From an uncultured Kiritimatiellota bacterium (lineage in GTDB: Bacteria; Verrucomicrobiota; Kiritimatiellia; RFP12; UBA1067), in assembly GCA_934675625.1 (NCBI GenBank), contig CAKURH010000078.1:1-17862 (forward strand): a DNA stretch of 17,862 nucleotides. The letters are read 5' to 3'. Every line of letters begins with the position of its first letter. Position 1 is the first letter of the stretch. Made by a program: the position numbers and the translations under genes. This document shows, piece by piece, positions 6,421 to 15,800 of this stretch. The notes under the pieces were generated by a model. It was not told where the DNA came from, did no database searches, and saw only the letters and a program-made list of their open reading frames with translations.

Positions 6421-8313
6421 ATGAAAAAGCCCTTTGTTCTCGCGGTGGCTGCGGTTTCCGCTGCGGCGGTTCAGGCCCATGTCCTTGACGACGCCAAGGC
6501 GTGGTATCGCGGCGCCGCTGACGGCGCGGGCGACGGCGTCTTCACGGATGGCAGGGGATGCTTCCGCGACGTGCTTCATGCGGCGGACGCGACCCACGCC
6601 AATCACGCCGTCCGGAATGCGGCGAAGACAGGCGAGGGCGTCCCGATTCGCGTGGAAAGCCTGCGCGTTCACTGTCCCTATCGCAACGAGACGTTGGAGG
6701 ACTTCCCCTGCCTGACATTCCCCGTGCCGGTTGAGACGAACGGTCTTGAGGAGGTGGACGGCGTTTCCGTTCCCAACGTGACGGTGAAGGCGAACGGGCT
6801 CGTCTTTCCGGACCTGTTCAAGGACTATCCGGGCACGGGCGCGTGCAGCAACTACACGGCGGTCCTGCGCGTGCGGTACGATTCGCCCGTCAACAACTAC
6901 AACGACTGCCATGCGCCGCTGATTTCGCTTGGCTTTGCCTGGACGACAGGCGCAGATGTCGGGCTTGCGCTGTGTCTGGAGAAGGACGACAGGGACGGTG
7001 AACGTGGGCGCTACATGAAGGCGACGGTTGGCAACTGGTTCTTGCGCGATTCGGGCGACTGGTTCGAAGGCGACGCACCCCAATCCAAAGGGCGAAAGAT
7101 TTCGGCGCCGCACATTCCGCAAGGCCGCTGGATAGACCTCGCGGTTGCGGTTGATGGACGTCAGGTGACGGTCGGCTACACGTGGGACGATTCCGCGTCG
7201 GATGCCGTGCAGACGAACCGCATGGTTCGCTGGTGGACATTTGAAATGCCCGAAGACCATACGCCGGCCGTGCGGCGAGACCGTCCCGTGAAATTCGGCT
7301 ACGAAGAGCTCGGGGAGGCGACGTTTGCCTACGGGACGGAAGCGTCCGCAAATCCGAGCAAGCTCTTTCGCGGCGTCCTTCAGCAGTTCGCGCTCTGGCA
7401 TCGCACGCTCAGCAAGACGGAGATGCTGGAGGCCTTTGCCGGCAGCCGGCCGTCGGCCCTGCGCATTGGGCTTGACGGGCGGGCGAAGGACGTGTTCACG
7501 CGGAAGGAAACGAGCGTCGACGCCAATGCTCGCTGGGAGGAACTCGACACGACGCTCACGCGGGACAACCCGGCGGTCACCGTCCGCTTCCGGTTCGCGC
7601 TGGAAACCGATGCGACGGTCTCGCAGCTGCTGCGCATCAAGCTGGCGAACGATTCGGCGTCCGGAAGGCTTGCGGTGTCGGTCAACGGAAAGGCGGGACG
7701 GCATCACGAGATTGACATCGACGCGGAGCACGCTGGCTTCGTCCTCGTGCCCGCGAAAAATCTTCAGGCCGGAGAGAACACGCTGACGGTCACGCGGACG
7801 GATGGCGGTGACGGCGCGCTTGTCATCGAGACGCTGGAGCTCGGCGGCGGCTGGCAGCGGGGCTTGGACGACGGACACGGTGACGCCGTCTTCGAAATGG
7901 AGGGCGTTTCGACGCATGAGATTGACTTGGCGGACGGAAACCTGAAGCACTTCAAGCGTGGATACCTCGGCGGGAATGACCTCTATTCCAAGGAAGTCAT
8001 CCGTTTCCGGGTTCCTGCCGAGATCGCCGGGAAGGTCCGTTCGTCGGTCTACTTCAGAACGGCGTACGCGGGCGAGAAGACAAGCGCGACCTATCCGTTT
8101 TGCGTCCGTCTGAACGGCGAAGATCTGTTGCCGATTGACGATCTGCAGAAGAACACGGGCTATTCCGCGAAGATTCCGCCGTCGAAGCTCCGTCCGGGCG
8201 AAAACACGCTTGAATTCGGTGCGGAGCCGGGGGCTGCGGGCTATGTCAACAATGCCTGCTGGCGATTCCAGTATGACGGCCTCTCGCGCGGGGCGCTTGT
8301 GGTCATCCGCTAA
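6421..8313 (+). CDS. Secreted LamG-like / tandem beta-sandwich protein, probable glycan binding
   Basis: A 630-residue exported protein, first gene of the operon. The ATG follows AGAAAGGA with eight bases between, and the first ~19 residues are a clear signal peptide (MKKPFVLAVAAVSAAAVQA). Residues ~23-60 ('AKAWYRGAADGAGDG...CFRDVLHA') form a segment that precedes a concanavalin/LamG-like domain at ~120-345. That domain's hallmarks are 'GRWIDLAVAVDGRQVTVGYT' and 'FRGVLQQFALWHRTLSKTEML'. Two further beta-sandwich modules follow (~350-475 and ~480-630). Each ends with a carbohydrate-binding-module-like element: 'LAVSVNGKAG...LQAGENTLTV' and 'FCVRLNGEDL...LRPGENTLEFG'. I see no catalytic motif. 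A role in binding or presenting glycan for the enzymes encoded downstream is a reasonable guess. It could instead be a structural surface protein. Only 14 bases separate it from the next gene. Confidence 0.7.
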   Translation: MKKPFVLAVAAVSAAAVQAHVLDDAKAWYRGAADGAGDGVFTDGRGCFRDVLHAADATHANHAVRNAAKTGEGVPIRVESLRVHCPYRNETLEDFPCLTFPVPVETNGLEEVDGVSVPNVTVKANGLVFPDLFKDYPGTGACSNYTAVLRVRYDSPVNNYNDCHAPLISLGFAWTTGADVGLALCLEKDDRDGERGRYMKATVGNWFLRDSGDWFEGDAPQSKGRKISAPHIPQGRWIDLAVAVDGRQVTVGYTWDDSASDAVQTNRMVRWWTFEMPEDHTPAVRRDRPVKFGYEELGEATFAYGTEASANPSKLFRGVLQQFALWHRTLSKTEMLEAFAGSRPSALRIGLDGRAKDVFTRKETSVDANARWEELDTTLTRDNPAVTVRFRFALETDATVSQLLRIKLANDSASGRLAVSVNGKAGRHHEIDIDAEHAGFVLVPAKNLQAGENTLTVTRTDGGDGALVIETLELGGGWQRGLDDGHGDAVFEMEGVSTHEIDLADGNLKHFKRGYLGGNDLYSKEVIRFRVPAEIAGKVRSSVYFRTAYAGEKTSATYPFCVRLNGEDLLPIDDLQKNTGYSAKIPPSKLRPGENTLEFGAEPGAAGYVNNACWRFQYDGLSRGALVVIR

Positions 8314-8327
8314 GGGGCTTGCCGACG

Positions 8328-11300
8328 ATGACATCCATTCTTTCGGGGGTCTGCCTGCTCGCGAGCCTGTTCGCCGAGCCGAACAGGCTCGCCTGTGACA
8401 ACGGCGCGGAGTTTCCCGGCGCGCAAGGGCACGCGGAGGTCGTGCAGGGCGCGCTGGAGATGGCCTATGACTTCTCGGGCGGCGGGCATTATGTGCGCAG
8501 CCGCGTCGATCTGGGCGAGCCGACGGTCGTCCGAGAGGTCTCGCTGGAGGCGAGCTTCGGCTGCGATACGGCCCTGACGCTTCGGGCGCAGGACGCGACG
8601 GGTCAGGTCTTTCAGCAGCGTCTCAGCAGCCCGACGGAGGAGAAGGTCTGGGAGCGGCGGGTCTGGGCGGTCGAGACGGCGACGGCTCATTGGGGCGGCG
8701 CCAACGATGGGGTCGTTCACCAGCCCATTCGCGCCCTTGCCTTTTTGGCCGAGAACTTGACCTGTGAGGCGCCGGGCGGCAGCAAGGGCATCCTGAAGGT
8801 GCGCAATGTCGAGCTGCGCGCGACGACGGCCGCCGAACGTGCGGCGGCTGGCCCAGTGCGCGATGTGCACGACCTCATGCGTGAAGTCGTGTGCCTTCGC
8901 GAAGAGCTGGCGGGGCGTCTGCGGGAACTGGAAGAACGTGGCCTTGGCGCCAAGACGCGCGCGACAGTCACCGTAATGGAGCTGTTTGAGGACTGGATTG
9001 GAGAAGACCTTTCGCAGGGCCTCACGAACAGGGCCGTTCGCGCGTTGCGTGAACTGGAGTCGATCGCCCGCGTCGAGCGGGAGCGCCTTGATCGCGTGGC
9101 GAGCGGCGAGGCGCGCGAGTTCGCCGTGCCGCGCTTTGTGACGAGTCCCGTGGAGACGAAAGGGGCGGACATCTGGGCGGATCGCGTCTGGCCGGACGGG
9201 CGGCGCGAGCGGGGACGCGTGATGCTGACGGGATTTGGCCACTTCGACCGCGTTCAGCGCGAACTGGATCGCCTGCCGCTTCTGGGGAACAGCATCCTCC
9301 AGATGGAGATCGGGCCTCGTTCCGTCCTCCCGACGGAGACGACGGTGAACACGAACGCCCTCAAGCCGTTCTTCGAGGTCGCGGCGCGCGCGGCGCGGGA
9401 AAACGTGCAGGTCTGCCTGCTCCTGAGCCCGCATTACTTCCCGGACTGGGCCTTTCGGAAATGGCCAGACCTGAAGGGGTGCGGCCGCGGCTTCTTCAAG
9501 TACTGCGTCCATGACCCACGTGCGCAGGCGGTGATCGAAAAGAGCCTGCGGGCGGTCATTCCGCTGGTTCGTGGAACGGAGGCGTTGCATTCGGTCGTCC
9601 TCTCGAACGAGCCCGAGCAGGGATGCTGGGCCTCCAACTGCGTCTTGCGCACGGAATGGCCTCGGCGCCTGGCGAAGACATTTGGCACGGTTGCGCAGAT
9701 GAACGACGTCTGGAAGACGAAATACGCCGCATTCACGGAGGTGCCGATGCCAAAAGACTTCACCCGTCCGACGGCGACGCCGGAGACGCTGGCATTCGTC
9801 CGTTTCAGCCGGAGCCGGTTTTCGGACTTTCATCGGCGCATGGCCCAAGTCGTGCGTGAACTTGCGCCGGAACTGCCGCTTCATGTGAAGGTCATGGGGT
9901 TTGCCGAATTCGAGAACTCCGCGACGTACCACTCCGTGGACATCGAGGACTTCTCCCGGATGAGCGACTACAACGGCAACGACGCCTACGACCTGCCGGC
10001 CACGCCGGGCGATGGCCTTTGGGCTCACGCCTGGTGGGAGGCGGCAGCCGTCTATGACTGGCAGCGGAGCTGCAAGGACGTGCCGGTCTTCAATTCGGAG
10101 AATCACCTCGTTTCCGACTTTTACGGGTTGCCGGTCTCGGGACGGCATTTCTACACGGCCCTGTGGCAGAATACGCTGCATGGACAGGCGGCGACGACGC
10201 TTTGGCTGTGGGAGCGGACGCCCAACCCCAAGCATTTCGCCTGGGGGTCAGTCCTTGAACGCCCGGACTGTCTGAACGCCTGGGCGCATGGTGCGCTGGA
10301 CATCAGCCGTCTGGCCGATGAGCTGGCGCCAATTCGCAATCAGGAGCCGACGGTGCTGCTGCATTTCTCGCTGTCGTCGCAGATTCTGCGCGGACGGCGT
10401 GGCGAGGCGTTCCTGGCGACTTATCGCGCGGCATCGTTTCTGGGGCAGCCGTTGGGCGTCGTGACGGAGCGGATGCTGTCGGAGTACGGACGAACGGGCG
10501 TGCTGGCGCGACCGCTTGTCGCGGCACGTGCCGTGCTGCTGCCGGATTCCGCCGCGATTCCCCCCGACGTCCGCAAGGGGCTGGACCGGCTGTCGCGGCG
10601 TGGCGTGAAGATCGTCGAATGTACGGGAAGCGACCGTGCGCAGTTCCGACAGCTGTCGGATGCGTCGTCCGGCTGGGACTTGCCGGCCTTTCCGCGTGTG
10701 CGCGCGGTGGATTCCGAGCGGGGTGTCTTTGGCGTCGAGTCGCACGGCGCGCGCGTCGGCGACACGGCGTTCGTCTCGTTCGTCAACCACACGCAGAAGC
10801 CGTTGCGCATCCGGCTGTCGGCGCCGGGAACGGATCTCATTACGGGCGAGGCGGTGCCGACGTCGTTCGAGCTGCCGCCGCTGACGCCGATGTTCGTTCG
10901 CTTGGCTGCGCCTTGTCGTGAGGTGACGAATACGAATGCGAACGTGCGGGTGCGCGTCGGGGGGCGCCCCGGTCTGCTGATGGAGGCGGTCGTCCGCGAA
11001 CGCTTGACCTCGACGGCCGCGCGGACGACGATCTACGACGAGGCCGCACGCGCGTTCGAGACGCATTGGGATGATTCGCGTGACGAAAACGGACGCATTC
11101 GGAACGGCTGGCAGAATGAATACTGGGGCAAGACGATGCTCTGCACGGCGGCCGCGATTGCCGCGACCGGCGATCCCGACCTGCGCCGCTGGGCACTTGA
11201 AAAGGCGCATGCGCTTATCCGGGCGCATCAGAAGCCGAACGGCTACCTTAGCACGTATGCCGAGGAAGACGCGCTGGGCGTGCGCCGCCCGAAAGATGAC

Positions 11301-12836
11301 CCCGGCAAGACATGGAACTTCAACATCTGGGGACGCAAGTACACGATGTGGGCGCTCGTCGCGCTTTTCCGGGCGACGGGCGATCCGGTCTGCCTGTCGG
11401 CGGCCGAACGGATGGCCGACCACCTTTGCGCGCAGCTGAAGAGGCTTGGCGTCGGCATCGAGTGGACGGGGTCGTGGGCGGGGCTTTCGTCGATGACGGT
11501 CCTGAAACCGTTGCTGCTCGTCTACCGCGAACGCCCCAAGGCGGAATACCTTGAGCTGGCGCGGCACATCGTGGCGGTCAACGACCGGGACGGGTCGTCC
11601 CCCCTGCAGATGAACCTGATTCGGAACGCCCTGTCGGACCGTCCCGTCAGCGGCTGGTTCGGGAACCGCGCGATCTTTCTGTCCAAGGCCTATGAGCTGA
11701 TGAGCTTTTTCGAGGGCGTGGCCGAGTATCACCGTGTCACGGGCGATGCCCGTGCGCTGGCGGCGGTCAAGGCGTTTCACCGTCACCTGATTGACGAAGA
11801 GCTTGATCCCATGCGCAGCGTCGGTTACTTCGACCATTTCCTAGGCGCCCGTCAACACGTCAACGGCATGACGGAACTTTGTGACGTCATCCACTGGATG
11901 CGCCTCAACTGCGAGCTTTTCCTGCTGACGAACGAGACGCGCTACCTTGATTGCCTTGAGGAGGCGTTCTACAATGCCTTCCTCGCGGGCGTCGCGCCAG
12001 ACGGCTCCTGGGCGGCGCACATCGTCCGCTCGCACGGTACGCGACATCTCTCAGCGCCGCCACAGACGGGCATGCTCCATCATCAGTGTTGCACGGACAA
12101 CATGCCGCGTGGCTTCTTCGACTGGGCTTCGACGGTCGTGACACGTGGACAGGGCGACGCACTGGACTTGAACTTCTTGGGTGATGCGCAAGCTGAAATT
12201 GACGGTGTGCGCATCGAGGTGTCCGGCAATTATCCCGTTTCGGACACCTTTCGCGTCCGGGTGCGCGCCGATCGGCCGGTCTGTCTGCGTCTGCGGGTTC
12301 CCGGCTGGTCGCCGTCGATTACCGTCGATGGCCTGAAGCGCGTGCCGGCGAACGGCCGTGTCGCCCTCGACACCGCCGGTCGCGACACCGTGTGGACGGT
12401 CGCCCTTGACCTGTCGCCGCGTCTTCTGCCGTCTTCGGCCCCGGAGGATGAGGACATTTCCGTCATCCCCGGACAGGAAGACTGGCACCGTCCGTCCTAC
12501 GCGGAGCGTTTCATGTCATGGCTGACGCCGGAGATGGAGACGCTGGCGCGGCGGACGCACGCGGCGCAGGTCATGCGCGGGCCGCTGGTGCTGGCCAAGG
12601 GGCGGGTCGCGGGGACGAGCCGTGCGGAGACGCTGGACTTCGAGACGGTCAATGCGCGCGGCTGGACGGCCGGTGCGCTCGTGCCGATGCCGCGCACGGC
12701 CGATTCGGCCGCCGCGTGGGGCGCGTGGACGCTGGAGCTGCGCCGCGGTGCCGAGCGCCGGTTCATCCCGGTCGCCGACTACTGGTCGGCCTCGTGCGCG
12801 AACGATCCCGGCAACTGGTTTTCGCTTTGGTTCTGA
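8328..12836 (+). CDS. Secreted two-enzyme fusion: GH42-like GH-A glycosidase plus GH127-like beta-L-arabinofuranosidase
   Basis: A 1502-residue exported protein with two catalytic units. The ATG at 8328 is preferred over the TTG at 8319 because AAGGGG (8312-8317, overlapping the previous stop) lies ten bases before it. The signal peptide is MTSILSGVCLLASLFA. Residues ~20-170 form a beta-sandwich and ~180-265 a helical, Arg/Glu-rich linker. Residues ~297-660 form a GH-A TIM barrel with candidate acid/base E428 ('LSNEPEQG') and candidate nucleophile E591 ('VFNSENH'). An amidotransferase-like domain as in GH42 (~674-790) and a beta domain (to ~865) follow. From ~880 a GH127/DUF1680-type alpha/alpha barrel begins: 'NGWQNEYWGK', 'QKPNGYLSTY', then 'MTELCD' (E1183, C1185) and 'HHQCCTDN' (C1254, C1255). 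These match the Glu-Cys-Cys-Cys zinc site and cysteine nucleophile known from HypBA1. The usual acid/base Glu upstream of that site is not obvious. Known GH127 enzymes release beta-L-arabinofuranose. The substrate of the first half is unclear. Confidence 0.88.
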   Translation: MTSILSGVCLLASLFAEPNRLACDNGAEFPGAQGHAEVVQGALEMAYDFSGGGHYVRSRVDLGEPTVVREVSLEASFGCDTALTLRAQDATGQVFQQRLSSPTEEKVWERRVWAVETATAHWGGANDGVVHQPIRALAFLAENLTCEAPGGSKGILKVRNVELRATTAAERAAAGPVRDVHDLMREVVCLREELAGRLRELEERGLGAKTRATVTVMELFEDWIGEDLSQGLTNRAVRALRELESIARVERERLDRVASGEAREFAVPRFVTSPVETKGADIWADRVWPDGRRERGRVMLTGFGHFDRVQRELDRLPLLGNSILQMEIGPRSVLPTETTVNTNALKPFFEVAARAARENVQVCLLLSPHYFPDWAFRKWPDLKGCGRGFFKYCVHDPRAQAVIEKSLRAVIPLVRGTEALHSVVLSNEPEQGCWASNCVLRTEWPRRLAKTFGTVAQMNDVWKTKYAAFTEVPMPKDFTRPTATPETLAFVRFSRSRFSDFHRRMAQVVRELAPELPLHVKVMGFAEFENSATYHSVDIEDFSRMSDYNGNDAYDLPATPGDGLWAHAWWEAAAVYDWQRSCKDVPVFNSENHLVSDFYGLPVSGRHFYTALWQNTLHGQAATTLWLWERTPNPKHFAWGSVLERPDCLNAWAHGALDISRLADELAPIRNQEPTVLLHFSLSSQILRGRRGEAFLATYRAASFLGQPLGVVTERMLSEYGRTGVLARPLVAARAVLLPDSAAIPPDVRKGLDRLSRRGVKIVECTGSDRAQFRQLSDASSGWDLPAFPRVRAVDSERGVFGVESHGARVGDTAFVSFVNHTQKPLRIRLSAPGTDLITGEAVPTSFELPPLTPMFVRLAAPCREVTNTNANVRVRVGGRPGLLMEAVVRERLTSTAARTTIYDEAARAFETHWDDSRDENGRIRNGWQNEYWGKTMLCTAAAIAATGDPDLRRWALEKAHALIRAHQKPNGYLSTYAEEDALGVRRPKDDPGKTWNFNIWGRKYTMWALVALFRATGDPVCLSAAERMADHLCAQLKRLGVGIEWTGSWAGLSSMTVLKPLLLVYRERPKAEYLELARHIVAVNDRDGSSPLQMNLIRNALSDRPVSGWFGNRAIFLSKAYELMSFFEGVAEYHRVTGDARALAAVKAFHRHLIDEELDPMRSVGYFDHFLGARQHVNGMTELCDVIHWMRLNCELFLLTNETRYLDCLEEAFYNAFLAGVAPDGSWAAHIVRSHGTRHLSAPPQTGMLHHQCCTDNMPRGFFDWASTVVTRGQGDALDLNFLGDAQAEIDGVRIEVSGNYPVSDTFRVRVRADRPVCLRLRVPGWSPSITVDGLKRVPANGRVALDTAGRDTVWTVALDLSPRLLPSSAPEDEDISVIPGQEDWHRPSYAERFMSWLTPEMETLARRTHAAQVMRGPLVLAKGRVAGTSRAETLDFETVNARGWTAGALVPMPRTADSAAAWGAWTLELRRGAERRFIPVADYWSASCANDPGNWFSLWF

Positions 12837-12845
12837 ACGCGATTC

Positions 12846-12852
12846 GGAGAGA
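12846..12852 (+). promoter_or_regulatory. Strong Shine-Dalgarno fixing the GH92-GH2 start
   Basis: GGAGAGA sits four bases before the ATG at 12857, which opens a clear signal peptide. The same frame is open back to 12518, but that extension overlaps the end of the GH127 gene and reads as nonsense protein. The site therefore decides the start. Confidence 0.7.
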
Positions 12853-12856
12853 CGGC

Positions 12857-15800
12857 ATGAGACATCTGTTTTGCGGAATCCTTTTTGCGGGCTTCGGGCT
12901 TGCGTGCGCGGCGGCCGATGACCTCGCCGCGTTCGTCGACGTGTTCACGGGCACGGGCGGGACCGGCCATGCCCATCCGGGGGCTTCCTATCCCTTTGGC
13001 ATGATCCAGGCGGGACCGGACACGGGCACGGGCGACTGGAAGTACTGCTCGGGCTACCAGTACGCCGACCGCCAGGTGATCGGCTATTCGCAGAACCGCC
13101 TGTCCGGCACGGGCTGCACGGATCTGGGCGACGTGCAGGTCCTGCCGTTTACGGGCGCGCGGCGTCCGCTGCCGATGGCGAGCGCGATCGACAAGTCGTC
13201 CGAGCGCGGCGAGCCGGGCTTCTATTCCGTCGTGCAGGAGCAGGACGGCGTGTTGGTCGAGATCGCGGCCGCGAAACGCGCGGCGATCTACCGCTTCACG
13301 TGGCGAAGGCCGGGCGCGCGGCGCATGCTCGTGAACCTGCCGTTCGGCGAGGCCGACCAGGCGGGGAACACGGGCAACAAGACGGTTGACGCCGAGGTGA
13401 GGGCCGTCGGCTCCGCCGGCCTTGAAGGGCGCTTCCGGCGCACGCGGACATGGGTCGAGGGACGCGTCGTCGCGTTCGCCCTGTCGTTTGACCGTCCGTG
13501 GCGCGAGCTGGAGGAACTCGAAAGGCCGGGAGCCACGGCGGCGCCGCGCTATTGCGCGACCTTTGACCTCAAGGACGGCGAACCGCTTCTGATGAAGGTG
13601 TCGGTCTGCGCGACGGATGCGGACGGCGCGCGGAACAACCTTGCGGACGCGATCCCCGACTGGGATTTCGAGAGGGTCCGGTCGTCCGCCCGCACGGCCT
13701 GGAACGACCTGTTCGCGCGCACGGCCTGCGAAGGCTCGCGCCTTCAGAAGACGAACTGGTACACGTCGCTCTATCACCTCTATCTCCAGCCGAACGACTG
13801 GGCGGATGCGGACGGGCGGACGCGCGGCGCGGACGGGGCGGTCCGTGCGGGCGCCGCCGGATCGGCCTACACGACGTTGTCGCTGTGGGACACGTTCCGC
13901 GCCGCCCAGCCGTGGTACACGCTGGCGACGCCCGACGTCGCCGCCGGCGTCGTCCGCTCGCTGCTCGCGCAAGGGCGGGAAATCGGCCGGATTCCCGTCA
14001 TGAGCCATGGCGGACGGAACGTCGACTGCATGATCGGCAACCATGGCGTGTCCGTCATCGTCGATGCGTTCCTGAAGAGCCGGGCCGGGGAGCTCGGGGG
14101 GCTGGACGACATCGACTGGGAGGCGGCCTATCGACTGGTCAAGGAGACGCTCACGCAGGAGCATGCGGGCAAGATCAAGGAAGACTGGCCGGTCTACGAT
14201 CGCCATGGGTACTATCCGTTCGACCTCATCCGGGCCGAGAGCGTCTCGCGGACGCTGGAGTGCGGCTTTGACGACTGGTGCGCGGCGCAGATGGCCGAAC
14301 GCCTTGGGCACGGGACGGACGCGGCGTTCTTCGCGCGGCGCGCGGCAGGGTGGCGGAAGGTCTTCGACCCGTCCCTGGGGCTCGTGCGGGGGCGCGACGC
14401 GAAGGGAGGCTGGCGCACGCCGTTCAATCCCTATGCGCTTGGCGGAGGCGACGAGCGCGCGAACGACTTCACGGAGGGGAACGCCTTCCAGTACACGTGG
14501 CATGTGCTGCAGGACCCGGAGGGGCTGGTCGCCGCGATGGGCGGGCGCGAGGCGTTTGCCGCGCGGCTGGACGCGCTTTTCGCGCTGCCGGAGTCGGCGG
14601 AGGGAATGGGCACGCGCGAAGACGTGACCGGCCTCATCGGACAGTACGCGCACGGCAACGAGCCAAGCCACCACGTCGCCTACCTGTATCCGTACGCGGG
14701 ACGTCCCGACCGCACGGCGGAAGTCGTGCGCGAGATCGTCGACCGGTTCTACCGCCCGGGCCCGGAGGGCCTGTGCGGCAATGACGACTGCGGGCAGATG
14801 AGCGCCTGGTACCTGTTCGCGGCCGCCGGCTTTTACCCCGTCACGCCGTGCGGCGGCGACTATGTGCTGGGGGCGCCGCAGGTCCCGAAGGTGACGTTCA
14901 GGCTGCCGAACGGGCGGACGTTCACGGTCGAGGCGCGGAACCTGTCGTCGGCCAACAAGCATGTGCAGGCCATCCGGCTCGACGGCCGCCCGTTCGACGG
15001 CTTGGCCCTGCGGCAGTCTGACATCCTGAAGGGTGGCTCGCTCGTCTTCGAGATGACGGATGACGTGCGCAGCCCGACGCGCCGCCTCTCGCTTGACGGC
15101 GCGTGGGAATTGCGGTACTTCCGCCAGCCCGAGTCCGCCCCGGTGCGAACCGTGCCCTTGCCGGAGGGACTGCCTGTCGAGACGGTCGACGCGCGCGTGC
15201 CCGGGAACTGCGAGCTTGACCTTGTGCGGGCGGGGCGTGCGCCGGACCCGGAGATCGGCACGAACGCCTATGCCTTCCGGAAATGGGAAGGGCATGAATG
15301 GCTCTACGCGAAGACCTTCACGGGGCCGGCGGCGGGGCCGGAGGAGCGTCTCGAGCTTGTCCTCGACGGCGTGGATACGCTGGCCGACGTCTTCCTGAAC
15401 GGCGAAAAGGTCGGCTCGTGCGACAACATGCTGATTCCCTGGCGCTTTGACGTGACGGATCGCGTCCGCGCGCAGGGGACGAACCGCGTCGAGGTGCTGA
15501 TCCGGAGCGCCTTCATGGAGACGCGGGACAAGTCGCTGGGGCAGCTGGGCCGCACGATGACGCCCGGCCCGGAAGGCGAACTGCTGCGCAAGGCGGCGCA
15601 CATGGGCGGGTGGGACATCTTCCCGCGCCTCTTCGTGAGCGGCCTCTGGCGCGGCGTCCGGATCGAGACGGTCTCGACGCGCCAGATAGACGAGACCTAT
15701 CATTGGGTCTACGACCTGGACGTCACGAACCGGACGGCGCGGCTTTCGTCCCGGTTTCGCGTGAAGGCCCCGTTTGACTGGATCGACCGTGCGCAGGTTC

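Noticed and set aside
6397..11837. Three minus-strand frames of 529-645 codons (6397-8334, 8310-10235, 10248-11837)
   Set aside because: They are antisense shadows of the LamG-like gene and the GH127 fusion gene, with arginine-rich low-information translations and no promoter or ribosome-binding site.
12518..12856. A longer N-terminus for the GH92-GH2 protein starting at 12518
   Set aside because: It overlaps the end of the GH127 fusion gene and reads as Asp/Gly/Arg-rich nonsense. The ATG at 12857 has a strong ribosome-binding site and a signal peptide.
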